Shown: positions 42,280-50,989 of the stretch, piece after piece
How positions within the stretch are numbered: the first letter of the stretch is position 1
How the letters are laid out: each line of letters begins with the position of its first letter
Source of the DNA: Trinickia terrae
GTDB lineage: Bacteria > Pseudomonadota > Gammaproteobacteria > Burkholderiales > Burkholderiaceae
Reading direction: 5' to 3'
Assembly: GCF_005144415.1 (NCBI RefSeq)
Contig: NZ_SWJE01000012.1
Coordinates: forward strand, 124,001-188,000
Length of the DNA stretch: 64,000 nt
The notes under the pieces: model-generated
The model's input: only the letters and a program-made list of their open reading frames with translations
The model's database searches: none
What the model was told of the DNA's origin: nothing
Position numbers and translations under genes: made by a program

Positions 42280-44319
42280 TCAAGCCGCCAGCAATCCCCG
42301 CTTGCGCAGCATCGGCGCGGCCTGCGGATCGCGCCCGCGGAACGCGCGAAACGCGGCGCGCTCTTCGCGGCTGTCGCCCGCGCTGTAGATATACCGATAC
42401 AGCTTCTCCGCCAGCGCAGGATCGAACGCGTTGCCCGCTTCTTCGAAAGCATCGAACGCCTCGGCCTCCAGCACCTCCGCCCACATGTAGACGTAGTAGC
42501 CCGCGGCATAGTACGAGCCGCTGAAGACATGCCCGAAGTGCGGCAAGCGATGGCGCATGCCGACTGCGCGCGGCACGCCGAGGCGCTCGCGCTCTTGCTC
42601 CTCGAAGCTCGCGATATCGATCCCGGCAGGGTTCTCCTGCAAATGCAGCGCCATGTCGATCAGCGCCGACGACGCATAAGCCACCGTTTCGAAACCCTGA
42701 TTGAAGGTTTGCGACGCGCGGATGCGTTCGATCAGCGCAGCAGGAATCGGCTCGCCCGTCACGACGTGACGCGCGTGCTTGCCCAGCACCTCGGGCACCG
42801 TCGCCCAGTTCTCCATCAGCTGCGAAGGCAGCTCGACGTAATCGCGCGGCACGTTCGTGCCCGACAGACGTCCGTAGCCCACGTCGGACAGCAGCCCATG
42901 CAGGCCGTGGCCGAATTCATGGAACAAGGTGCGCACGTCCTCGAAGCTCAAGAGCGTCGGGCCGTCGCCGGCGCGTGCGAAGTTGTTGTTGTTCACCACC
43001 ACCGGCAGCGACATGCCGCCGTTGCGCGATTGGTGGCGATAGACGCTCATCCACGCGCCGCCCTGCTTGTTGGGCCGCGCGTAGTTGTCGCCGAGGAAGA
43101 TGCCGGCGAGCTCGCCGCCGCGGCGCACTTCCCACAGGCGCACGTCCGGGTGATAGAGCGGCACGCCGGTCTGCTCGACGAACGTCAGCCCGAACAGGCG
43201 GCCGGCGCAATCGAACATCGCTCCGAGCATCGCGTCGAGGCTGAAGTACGGCTTGACCTCCGCGTCGTCGAGCGCGTAGCGGACTGCGCGCACTTTCTCC
43301 GCGAGGTAGTACCAGTCCCACGGCTCGATGTCCGTGGGTTCGCCGAGCGCCGCGGCTTGCGCGGCGAGCGCCTCGCGCTCCGCTTCGGCGCTCGCCTTGG
43401 CGGGCTCCCAGACCTGCCGGAACAGCTCGTAGACCGCGGACGGCTTGCCCGCCATGCGGTCGGCGAGCGCGTAGTCGGCGTAGCTGTCGTAGCCGAGCAA
43501 TTGCGCCTGCTCGTGGCGCAGCGCCAGGATTTCGCGCGCGAGCGGACGGTTGTCGCGTCCCGGCGTTTCGCCGCGGCTCGTCCAGGCGTGCCACGCCGCT
43601 TCGCGCAGGTCGCGGCGCGTGGACCACGTGAGGAACGGCAGCACCAGCGAGCGCGAGAGCGTGATCACATGGCCGTGGAGGCCGCGCTCCTGCCCCGCGC
43701 CCTTCGCGGCCCCGCGCAGGAAATCGGGCAGGCCGGCGAGGTCGGCCTCGGTGGTCAGCGGCAGTTGATAGGTCGCTTCATCGGCGAGCACGTTCTGCGC
43801 GAACTGCGTGTGCAGGTCCGCGAGACGTTCCGCGATCGCCGCAAAGCGCTCGCGCGCCGCACCCTTGAGCGTCGCGCCGGTGCGCACGAAATCGGTATGC
43901 AAACGCTGCAGCAGGCGCTGCTGCTCTTCGGTGAGCGGGAGCGTCGCGGCTTGCCGGTGCACCGCGTCGAGCCGCGCGAAGAAGCCTGCGTGCATCGATA
44001 CCTTGCTCGCGTGCGCGGCCAGAAGCGGCGCCATCTCGCGCTCGACAGCCTGCAGCTCGGCCGGCGATTCGGACGAGCACAGGTTTTCGAACAGCAGGTG
44101 CACACGCTGCAGACGCGCGCCGGCGGCATCGAGCGCGGCAGCGGTGTTCTCGAACGTGGGCGCCGCGGGGTTCTCGGCGAGCGCATCGATTTGAGCGAGA
44201 TGCTCGGCGAACAACGTCTTGAAGGCGGGGATGAAGTGCTCGGGCTTGATCTGCGCAAACGGCGGCAACTGGTATGGGGTGTGCCAGTCTTGCAGCAGCG
44301 GGTTGCTGGACTCGGTCAT
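42280..44319 (-). CDS. prlC: Oligopeptidase A (M3 family zinc peptidase)
   Basis: A 679-residue cytoplasmic peptidase from the ATG at 44319 (MTESSNPLLQDWHTPYQLPP). The zinc site is in LFHEFGHGLHGLLSD, with the third ligand Glu in the following helix (PRDYVELPSQLMENW). Length and the N-terminal sequence are those of OpdA/PrlC, which degrades signal peptides and short oligopeptides. A large upstream extension of the frame is not coding. It is divergent from the MASE4-like gene. Confidence 0.96.
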   Translation of the reverse strand: MTESSNPLLQDWHTPYQLPPFAQIKPEHFIPAFKTLFAEHLAQIDALAENPAAPTFENTAAALDAAGARLQRVHLLFENLCSSESPAELQAVEREMAPLLAAHASKVSMHAGFFARLDAVHRQAATLPLTEEQQRLLQRLHTDFVRTGATLKGAARERFAAIAERLADLHTQFAQNVLADEATYQLPLTTEADLAGLPDFLRGAAKGAGQERGLHGHVITLSRSLVLPFLTWSTRRDLREAAWHAWTSRGETPGRDNRPLAREILALRHEQAQLLGYDSYADYALADRMAGKPSAVYELFRQVWEPAKASAEAEREALAAQAAALGEPTDIEPWDWYYLAEKVRAVRYALDDAEVKPYFSLDAMLGAMFDCAGRLFGLTFVEQTGVPLYHPDVRLWEVRRGGELAGIFLGDNYARPNKQGGAWMSVYRHQSRNGGMSLPVVVNNNNFARAGDGPTLLSFEDVRTLFHEFGHGLHGLLSDVGYGRLSGTNVPRDYVELPSQLMENWATVPEVLGKHARHVVTGEPIPAALIERIRASQTFNQGFETVAYASSALIDMALHLQENPAGIDIASFEEQERERLGVPRAVGMRHRLPHFGHVFSGSYYAAGYYVYMWAEVLEAEAFDAFEEAGNAFDPALAEKLYRYIYSAGDSREERAAFRAFRGRDPQAAPMLRKRGLLAA

Positions 44320-44550
44320 GTCGATTGGCCTGGATTTGCCTTGTAGGGCAGTCATGCTGAGGGAAACGGACATGATATGACACGGCGCATAGGGCCGCTC
44401 GCAGGCGCGCAACGATGTGCTATCGCAGTTCGATCTGCAGGAGAATGGACGACCCGGTTCAGGCACAGACCAGCCCGCAAACCGGCCGCGCCATCCACCG
44501 CCAGGCTTGCCAGCGGCAAAAACGCGACGACGACAAACGAGACAAGTGCG

Positions 44551-45117
44551 ATGGAAGACTTGCTGATACAGCGCGCCACACGCAAACAGGCGGCGGTCGC
44601 CGGGGGCTTTGCGCTGCTTGTCCTGCTCTGCGCGCGCTTTGCCGCGACGCGTCAACTGATGCTCTGCGCGCTCGGCGGCGCCTACGCCTATACGGCGGCG
44701 GCCGTCGCCTTGCAGCTCCTGACGTATCCGGGCGTCATCACGCCCACCGGCCTGTTCGGCGCGGGACCGGCCAGCGCCGGCTGGATCTGGGTCTTCTGGC
44801 ACGGCGGCTTTCCGCTGCTCGCGATGCTGGCCGCCTTGATCCGCGAGCGGTTCAAGCACCGCTCCGTCGATCCCGAGCACGTCGGCTCGTGGGCCTGGGC
44901 GCTGATCGGCGGCCCCGTCGCACTGGCCGTTGCGCTCGGCGCCTTCGCGATCCATATGCCCCTGCCGCAAGCGCTCGGTCCCGCAACCGATGCGGGCCAT
45001 GGGGCGGCGCTCGTCATCCTGTTCATCAACGTGGCCGCTGTCGTCGTCGTGCTCTCGACCGGCCGCCTGCGCGCCGGACGCAACCGGGTGCAAATCGCCG
45101 GATCCGCGCCGCGTTAA
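44551..45117 (+). CDS. Truncated MASE4-type membrane sensor, no output domain
   Basis: A 188-residue membrane protein. The stretch YPGVITPTGLFGAGPASAGW followed by IWVFWHGGFPLLAMLAALI is the MASE4 signature. MASE4 normally heads kinases or diguanylate cyclases. Here the frame ends at residue 188 with no kinase, GGDEF or EAL part. The N-terminus also appears short: ATRKQAAVAGGFALLVLL runs straight into ARFAATRQLMLCALGGAYAY, where relatives have about 50 more residues with a TM pair. It is either a decayed sensor or a stand-alone membrane domain. Confidence 0.6.
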   Translation: MEDLLIQRATRKQAAVAGGFALLVLLCARFAATRQLMLCALGGAYAYTAAAVALQLLTYPGVITPTGLFGAGPASAGWIWVFWHGGFPLLAMLAALIRERFKHRSVDPEHVGSWAWALIGGPVALAVALGAFAIHMPLPQALGPATDAGHGAALVILFINVAAVVVVLSTGRLRAGRNRVQIAGSAPR

Positions 45118-45221
45118 TACGCCGATTAACGGCGGCTACTATCGGCTGGGCATGGTCCGCATCGGCCGGGTTGAAAGAAAATAAGCGATCTTCAAAGCAC
45201 GTCCTTCGAGGACCCTGGGTG

Positions 45222-47531
45222 TCAACGACTTCGCCTTACGGCCATTGGGGACCCGAAGTCGAGATCCCCGCGCTCCAGGTCCACATCCGCGGCGCTGCGG
45301 CGATCGAGGTTTTCCATGGGAATGGCGGCCGTTCCCATCGCGTCGCCGCCTTGCTCCAACCTGCTGATTGATGCCTGCAGATGTGTGCCGCCCGGATTTC
45401 GCCCGGGGCCAGCCTTATCGTAGTCGATTCGATTACGCATGGGCGGCTTGACGGAATACCCGACGGTCCGTGCCGCGGCGTTCGCGCTCGCGCGAACACC
45501 TTTCTCCCCGGCGTTGACGAGTGCATTCACTCCCGTGCTGACGCCTCGGCCAACCCCCTGGAACAGCCTTTCGAACGATGGCTCGTGGACGTCGATAATG
45601 TCGGCAATCGTCGTCTCTTTGCCTTCCAGCGCGTTGTTGAGCACCAGGCTCGTCATGTCGGCGCTCTTTTCGGACCGGCGTTTCGTGCCGAGGAAAGATG
45701 CGTATTCCGCCAGCAAGCCTCCGCCGATCATCGAGTGCGCTTCCATCGGGTTCAGCAACAACCGTTGTGTCACCGCAAGGGCTTCCCCTTGGCTGGATTT
45801 GCCCGACTGAACCAGCCATGTGGCCAATCCGCCCAAGAGAGTCCAAGCTCCGCCTTTTTGCATGATCTGGCCACTGGTGGAAATGCGTTCGGAAGCGTCA
45901 GCCAACCGGCCGATCTCGTCCTTGTGCATCGGGGTCATCAGGCCGTCGCCGATCAGTTCGACCGTCACGGCGCGGCTGAGATCGTTGCGCTTTTGGAGCG
46001 CCATCGGCAATGGCGCCGCAGAGCCGACAGCGGCGATGAGGTTCGCCGGCAGGCCCAAAGCCACCGTTGCCGCTTTGTGCAAGTTGGCATAGGTGAGCGC
46101 GCTCGACGGCAACGCGGTGATGGTCCCGAGGAGCCATGACTTGGCCATCTGCGGCAGATCCTCCCACTTGAATCCTATGCCTTCATGGTGCGCGAGATTG
46201 TCCATCCTATTGACGATGAGTCCATCGCCGACTTCCGAGTCGCCCGAGGTGGTGGCATCCGCGGCGGCCAGCACGAATTTGTCCCAGGCCGAGGAGGCCG
46301 CCTCGCCAGGTTTCAGGCCCAGGTTCTTGCGGACCGAAACTTCCTGCTTATCCGCAGCGGATCCCACTGCTCCCGCCAGACCCGTGCTGAACGCCCAGAG
46401 TGCATAGTCCTGCCACGAGCGCGAGACTTGCTGTTCCATGTCCATCAACGCAACGGCGCCAAGGTCCGCGCGCGCCTTCGGAGAACACTCCTGCAGCAGG
46501 TGGTGCAACGTTTCTGTCGCCATCTCGTTGTCCGGCGCAGACAATCGCGACAGCGTGCCGAGCAACTCGTAGGGATGGCGGCCGTCGACGCGAGCGTCTG
46601 GCGGAAACACGTTTCCTTCAGTGATCGCACGCAGCAAAACGTTCAATGTGCCGTTCGCCTCGGTTTCCGTTTCGCCGCCGTCCTTGAACGTCAGGTCCGT
46701 GCCTTGGCAAGCTGCCCGGAAATGCTTGTATTTCGTGTCGATGTCCTCGACGGGCGCAAGCTGCAACGCCGTACCAGGAGCAAGCAGCGCCAGGTCGACT
46801 GCCAGGCAGCGTTGTATCTGCGCGGCTCTTTCCACGCTCGGACCCCGGGCCTGCTCTTCCTTGAGGGCCGTCTGTTTGGCACTCACCAGCTTCCAGGCGG
46901 CTTCGACCTGCTTGTCGCTCCACGGCGCACCAGGCGCGGGACGGGTAGCCGCATAAGTTGGAGCCGGTTTCGCCTGCTCTGCCGCTTCCATTGACTTCAA
47001 ATAGCGAGCTTCGGTTTTAGGGTCCTTGGGACGGACCTCGGCGTGCTCGGGCAACGCCGTCACGCCAGCCGAATTCGCAGCGCCCAGCATTGCCATTTGG
47101 ATAGCCGAAGTTTCATCCGGCTTGCCGAACGCGATCGGGCTGAGAAGACGACGCCTGCTGCTCGGCGTCGAATCGCCCGCGAGTTGCCGGCGAGGCGCGC
47201 GCGGCAGTACTGGTTCGGGGGCAGGAGAAGGCGACCTGCGGCGCTCTTCCTGTATCGCCGGCTCGGACTGAGGTTCGACGGACAGGTTGGCGGGCGGGCT
47301 TGAATTCAGGGGAGAAGCTTGCACGATTCCGACTCCAGAAAGCCCAAGGAGAATCCACACGATTCGGTGGGGAATGCAACGTAGGCGTACTTCAATCAAG
47401 AAGATCCGGGTAGAACGATAGCGAATCAGGATTGTGCTTGAGCCACGGCACCCGAATTGCCGACCCGTTTGGCGAAGCACAAAGCGTATCGGCTGGGCAT
47501 TGCCTGGCACGCGACATGCGTCAGCGCACAT
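45222..47531 (-). CDS. Large unrecognised protein, possible effector
   Basis: A 769-residue frame with no family I recognise. An N-terminal hydrophobic stretch (IVWILLGLSGVGIVQASPL at about residues 57-75) could be a signal; a start nearer to it (alternative codon around residue 47) would make that clearer. Residues 75-190 are Pro/Arg/Ser-rich and probably disordered. The rest is helical with several amphipathic or hydrophobic stretches (YALWAFSTGLAGAVGSAA; WLLGTITALPSSALTYANLH; WTLLGGLATWLVQSG). The C-terminus is basic. Composition is lower in GC than neighbours. This pattern is seen in secreted effectors, but no secretion genes are nearby. Confidence 0.6.
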   Translation of the reverse strand: MCADACRVPGNAQPIRFVLRQTGRQFGCRGSSTILIRYRSTRIFLIEVRLRCIPHRIVWILLGLSGVGIVQASPLNSSPPANLSVEPQSEPAIQEERRRSPSPAPEPVLPRAPRRQLAGDSTPSSRRRLLSPIAFGKPDETSAIQMAMLGAANSAGVTALPEHAEVRPKDPKTEARYLKSMEAAEQAKPAPTYAATRPAPGAPWSDKQVEAAWKLVSAKQTALKEEQARGPSVERAAQIQRCLAVDLALLAPGTALQLAPVEDIDTKYKHFRAACQGTDLTFKDGGETETEANGTLNVLLRAITEGNVFPPDARVDGRHPYELLGTLSRLSAPDNEMATETLHHLLQECSPKARADLGAVALMDMEQQVSRSWQDYALWAFSTGLAGAVGSAADKQEVSVRKNLGLKPGEAASSAWDKFVLAAADATTSGDSEVGDGLIVNRMDNLAHHEGIGFKWEDLPQMAKSWLLGTITALPSSALTYANLHKAATVALGLPANLIAAVGSAAPLPMALQKRNDLSRAVTVELIGDGLMTPMHKDEIGRLADASERISTSGQIMQKGGAWTLLGGLATWLVQSGKSSQGEALAVTQRLLLNPMEAHSMIGGGLLAEYASFLGTKRRSEKSADMTSLVLNNALEGKETTIADIIDVHEPSFERLFQGVGRGVSTGVNALVNAGEKGVRASANAAARTVGYSVKPPMRNRIDYDKAGPGRNPGGTHLQASISRLEQGGDAMGTAAIPMENLDRRSAADVDLERGDLDFGSPMAVRRSR

Positions 47532-47675
47532 ACGGCGTGTTCATATGAATACGACAATTGCCGTCACCAGCCATCGAGCGTTTCACCGCGCAGTCATGCA
47601 CTGGCAAACATGTGATGAAGCGACTTGACAATGGCAGTAAAAATCTTGCTGTCCTGACGAATTGCCGGGTAAATA

Positions 47676-48401
47676 ATGCATTCGATCATCAACCTCGTCG
47701 ATACAGGGTTCATCGGGTTCATGAGCCAGGAAGCCATGCGCTCTCCGCGTTTCCTGCACGTCGTCGAAACCGTGGTGAACATGTACCTGTTCAAGGGCGT
47801 GGGCTTGATAGCGCTGCTATGGTGGATCTGGTTCAGGCGCGACAACGCCGAAGACCCCGAGGCAGAGGCCGTCCGGCGACGCCAGCGCGAAATTGTCGTG
47901 ATCGCGATCGCGAGCGGGTTCCTCGCGCTGGCGGCCGGCCGTCTCGGTGCGCACTATCTGCCGTTTCGCCTGCGGCCCATGTATGAGCCTGCGCTGCGTG
48001 CGTTCTTTCCTCAGGCCATGGTCGAGGAGCCGGTGCTGCGAACGTGGAGCGCGTTTCCGAGCGATCACGTCATGCTCTGGTCCGCGGTTGCCACAGGCAT
48101 TTTGCTTGCGTCGCGGCCCTGGGGCATTTACGCGCTATTCCACGCGATCGTGCTGATCGGCCTGCCACGCATCTGTCTCGGCTTGCACTACCCTACGGAC
48201 GTGCTAGGCGGCGCTGCGCTCGGCGTCGGTATCACGTGCGCCATGAACGCGAGCGCGATACGCACGCACATCGCCGCGCCCATGCTTGCATTCGCGCTGC
48301 GCTATCCCGGCGTGTTTTATAGCGTGGCATTCCTGCTCAGCTTCGAATTGACGACTCAATTCGATGAGCTGCGCGTATTGGCGCACGGCTTGTTGCATTG
48401 A
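47676..48401 (+). CDS. PAP2-family membrane phosphatase
   Basis: A 241-residue, six-TM protein. Motif 1 is YLPFRLRPMYEPALR (a KxxxxxxRP variant without the Lys), motif 2 is AFPSDHVMLWSAVATG with the SxH core, and motif 3 is RICLGLHYPTDVLGGAAL. It probably dephosphorylates lipid phosphates such as undecaprenyl pyrophosphate or phosphatidic derivatives. It stands alone. The start ATG at 47676 follows GGGTAAATA with no strong ribosome site. Confidence 0.9.
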   Translation: MHSIINLVDTGFIGFMSQEAMRSPRFLHVVETVVNMYLFKGVGLIALLWWIWFRRDNAEDPEAEAVRRRQREIVVIAIASGFLALAAGRLGAHYLPFRLRPMYEPALRAFFPQAMVEEPVLRTWSAFPSDHVMLWSAVATGILLASRPWGIYALFHAIVLIGLPRICLGLHYPTDVLGGAALGVGITCAMNASAIRTHIAAPMLAFALRYPGVFYSVAFLLSFELTTQFDELRVLAHGLLH

Positions 48402-48443
48402 TGTGAGTTCTCGACGAACGCACTGCACCGCATAAAGACAAAA

Positions 48444-48479
48444 AGCCGAACGCCGCGTCTCAAGACGCGGCGTTCGGCT
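48444..48479 (-). terminator. Rho-independent terminator of ahpCF
   Basis: A 15-17 bp perfect stem (AGCCGAACGCCGCGTCT against its complement) with a TCAA loop, read on the minus strand after ahpF and followed there by TTTTTGTC. It lies 40 bp beyond the ahpF stop. Confidence 0.85.
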
Positions 48480-48518
48480 CGTTCAACTCAAGGCTTGGCG
48501 GCTAACCTCCTAAGCCAA

Positions 48519-50117
48519 TCAAGCCTCGACCGTACGCACTTCCCCAGCCGTTTCTTCAACCGCCGGCGTGCGGATCAGGTAGTCGAATGCGCTCAGCGCA
48601 GCCTTCGCGCCGTCACCCGCGGCGATCACGATCTGCTTGTACGGCACCGTCGTGCAGTCGCCCGCGGCAAACACGCCCGGCACGTTCGTGTGACCCTTCG
48701 CGTCGACGGCGATCTCGCCGAACCGGCTCAGCTCCAGCGTGCCCTTCAGCCACTCCGTGTTGGGCACGAGGCCGATCTGCACGAACACGCCTTCCAGTGC
48801 GACCGTGTGCTCGGCGCCGCTCGCGCGGTCCTTGAAGCGCAGGCCGTTGACCTTGTTGCCGTCGCCGGTGATCTCGGTCGTCTGCGCGTTCGTCTTGACC
48901 GTCACGTTCGGCAGGCTATGGAGCTTCGCCACCAGCACCGCATCGGCCTTGAGCTGGTCGTTGAACTCGATCAGCGTGACGTGCTCGACGACGCCCGCGA
49001 GGTCGATCGCCGCTTCCACGCCCGAGTTGCCGCCGCCGATCACCGACACGCGCTTGCCCTTGAACAGCGGGCCGTCGCAGTGCGGGCAGTAGGCCACGCC
49101 CTTGTTCTTGTACTCCTGCTCGCCCGGCACGTTGACGTTGCGCCAGCGCGCGCCGGTCGAAAGAATGACGCTGCGGCTCTTCAGCACGGCGCCGTTTTCC
49201 ATGCGCACGCCAACCAGGCCGCCCGGCTGCGCGGCCGGAATCAGCTCGACGGCGCGCTGCTGCGACATGATGTCGACACCGTAGTGGCGCACTTGCGCTT
49301 CGAGCGCGGCGGAGAATTTCGGGCCGTCGGTCTCGAGCACCGAGATGTAGTTCTCGATCGACAGCGTGTCGTTGACCTGGCCGCCCATGCGTTCGACCGC
49401 GATGCCCGTGTCGATGCCCTTGCGCGCCGCATAGACCGCCGCCGCGGAACCGGCCGGGCCGCCGCCGACGATCAGCACGTCGAAGGCGTCCTTGGCGTTG
49501 AGCTTGGCCGCTTCGCGCTCGGCGGAATTAGTATCGAGCTTGGCGACGATTTCTTCGAGCGCCATGCGGCCCGCGCCGAACATTTCGCCGTTCAGGTAGA
49601 CGCACGGCACCGCCATGATCTGGCGTGCATCGACTTCGTCCTGGAACAGCCCGCCGTCGATCACCACGGTCTGCACACGCGGATTGACCACCGACATCAG
49701 GCTCAGCGCCTGCACGACGTCCGGGCAGTTATGGCACGACAGCGACATGTAGACCTCGAAGCGATAGTCGCCGTCGAGCGCCAAGATCCGCTCGATGACT
49801 TCGGGCTCGACCTTGGGCGGATGGCCGCCGGTCCAGAGGAGCGCGAGCACGAGCGAGGTGAATTCATGGCCGAGCGGGATAGCCGCGAAACGCAGGCTTT
49901 GCTTGCCGCCCACCGGGTTCAGGCTGAACGACGGCTTGCGCTCGTCGTTGCCGTCGGTGCGCACGGTGATCTTGTCCGACAGCCCGGCGATGGTCTGCAG
50001 CAGCGCTTCGAGCTCGCGCGAGCTCGGCTGGTCGTCCAGCGACGCGACGATTTCGAGCGGCCGCGTGACGCGCTGCAGATAGGCTTCCAACTGGGCTTTG
50101 AGGCTGTCGTCCAACAT
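48519..50117 (-). CDS. ahpF: AhpF, NADH-dependent reductase of AhpC
   Basis: A 532-residue flavoprotein. The N-terminal double-thioredoxin domain holds Cys128-Cys131 ([12 protein letters not shown]). The C-terminal thioredoxin-reductase-like part has the FAD motif [20 protein letters not shown] (about residues 213-232), the CxxC of [10 protein letters not shown], the NADH motif [17 protein letters not shown] and [20 protein letters not shown]. It transfers electrons from NADH to AhpC. It follows ahpC with a 108-bp gap holding a strong hairpin. Confidence 0.97.
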   Translation of the reverse strand: MLDDSLKAQLEAYLQRVTRPLEIVASLDDQPSSRELEALLQTIAGLSDKITVRTDGNDERKPSFSLNPVGGKQSLRFAAIPLGHEFTSLVLALLWTGGHPPKVEPEVIERILALDGDYRFEVYMSLSCHNCPDVVQALSLMSVVNPRVQTVVIDGGLFQDEVDARQIMAVPCVYLNGEMFGAGRMALEEIVAKLDTNSAEREAAKLNAKDAFDVLIVGGGPAGSAAAVYAARKGIDTGIAVERMGGQVNDTLSIENYISVLETDGPKFSAALEAQVRHYGVDIMSQQRAVELIPAAQPGGLVGVRMENGAVLKSRSVILSTGARWRNVNVPGEQEYKNKGVAYCPHCDGPLFKGKRVSVIGGGNSGVEAAIDLAGVVEHVTLIEFNDQLKADAVLVAKLHSLPNVTVKTNAQTTEITGDGNKVNGLRFKDRASGAEHTVALEGVFVQIGLVPNTEWLKGTLELSRFGEIAVDAKGHTNVPGVFAAGDCTTVPYKQIVIAAGDGAKAALSAFDYLIRTPAVEETAGEVRTVEA

Positions 50118-50162
50118 AGTGATCCCCGATGCTTGAGAGGTTACAAACGTGCTGTTTCGATG

Positions 50163-50185
50163 CCGGCCGGGAGGCCCCCGGCCGG
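50163..50185 (-). promoter_or_regulatory. Hairpin between ahpC and ahpF
   Basis: A 9-bp all-GC stem (CCGGCCGGG pairing with CCCGGCCGG) with a 5-base loop and no U-run. It could lower ahpF expression relative to ahpC by partial termination or mRNA end protection. Confidence 0.5.
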
Positions 50186-50225
50186 TTCGTCAAGTCAATG
50201 ACGATGGATGCTGCTTAGATGCCGC

Positions 50226-50789
50226 TTAGATCTTGCCGACCAGTTCCAGCGACGGGGTCAGCGTCTTCGCGCCTTCCTTCCACTTGGCCGGGCAGACCTG
50301 GCCAGGGTTGTTGGCGACGAATTGCGCAGCCTTCAGCTTGCGCAGCGATTCCGACACGTCGCGAGCGATCGCGTTGTCATGCACTTCCGACGTCTTGATC
50401 GTGCCTTGCGGGTTGATGATGAAGGTGCCGCGCAGCGCCAGGCCTTCTTCCGGGATGTGCACGCCGAAGGCGTTGGTCAGCTGGTGCGTCGGGTCGCCGA
50501 CCAGCGGGAATTTCGCCTTGCCCACTGCGTCCGACGTTTCGTGCCACACCTTGTGCGAGAAGTGCGTGTCGGTGGTGACGATGTAGACTTCCGCGCCGGC
50601 CTTCTGGAACTCGGCGTAGTTTTCTGCCGCGTCCTCGACTTCGGTCGGGCAGTTGAAGGTGAACGCAGCCGGCATGAAGATCACGACCGACCACTTGCCC
50701 AAGAGCGACTGCTCCGTAACTTCAACGAACTTGCCGTTGTGGAATGCTTGTGCTTTGAACGGTTGGACTTGGGTGTTGATGAGCGACAT
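50226..50789 (-). CDS. ahpC: AhpC, typical 2-Cys peroxiredoxin
   Basis: A 187-residue enzyme. The peroxidatic Cys47 lies in AAFTFNCPTEVEDAAENY and the resolving Cys166 in NPGQVCPAKW. Length and sequence are those of the enteric AhpC that pairs with AhpF. It reduces hydrogen peroxide, organic peroxides and peroxynitrite in the cytoplasm. It is the first gene of ahpCF, with an OxyR-like site 100 bp upstream. Confidence 0.97.
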   Translation of the reverse strand: MSLINTQVQPFKAQAFHNGKFVEVTEQSLLGKWSVVIFMPAAFTFNCPTEVEDAAENYAEFQKAGAEVYIVTTDTHFSHKVWHETSDAVGKAKFPLVGDPTHQLTNAFGVHIPEEGLALRGTFIINPQGTIKTSEVHDNAIARDVSESLRKLKAAQFVANNPGQVCPAKWKEGAKTLTPSLELVGKI

Positions 50790-50888
50790 AAAGCTTCCTA
50801 TAAGCGATGGGTGGGTTGTGAAAAGGTGCTGTCGTGTAAGCAGGTGCCAGTTTGCAAGAAAACTATCAGAACACCAATTTAATAGTTT

Positions 50889-50925
50889 CTATCTAGTCCA
50901 TAGCCAAAATCTACTTGGCCCATAG
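50889..50925 (-). promoter_or_regulatory. OxyR-like binding site upstream of ahpC
   Basis: Four tetranucleotides separated by exactly 7 bases each: CTAT (50889), ATAG (50900), CTAC (50911), ATAG (50922). OxyR contacts ATAG/CTAT elements spaced by 7, and three of four here are exact. The order starts half a step out of the textbook register. It is 100-136 bp upstream of the ahpC start. Confidence 0.6.
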
Positions 50926-50989
50926 TCCAGGTAAACACGACCCTTGCGGCGGCCTGCCCACAAGGCCTGCCGCCGCCGACAAACGACGC

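Noticed and set aside
44352-44585. Minus-strand 77-codon frame with a signal-like N-terminus
   Set aside because: It has no ribosome site, overlaps the divergent promoter and the MASE4-like start, and ends in non-conserved residues.
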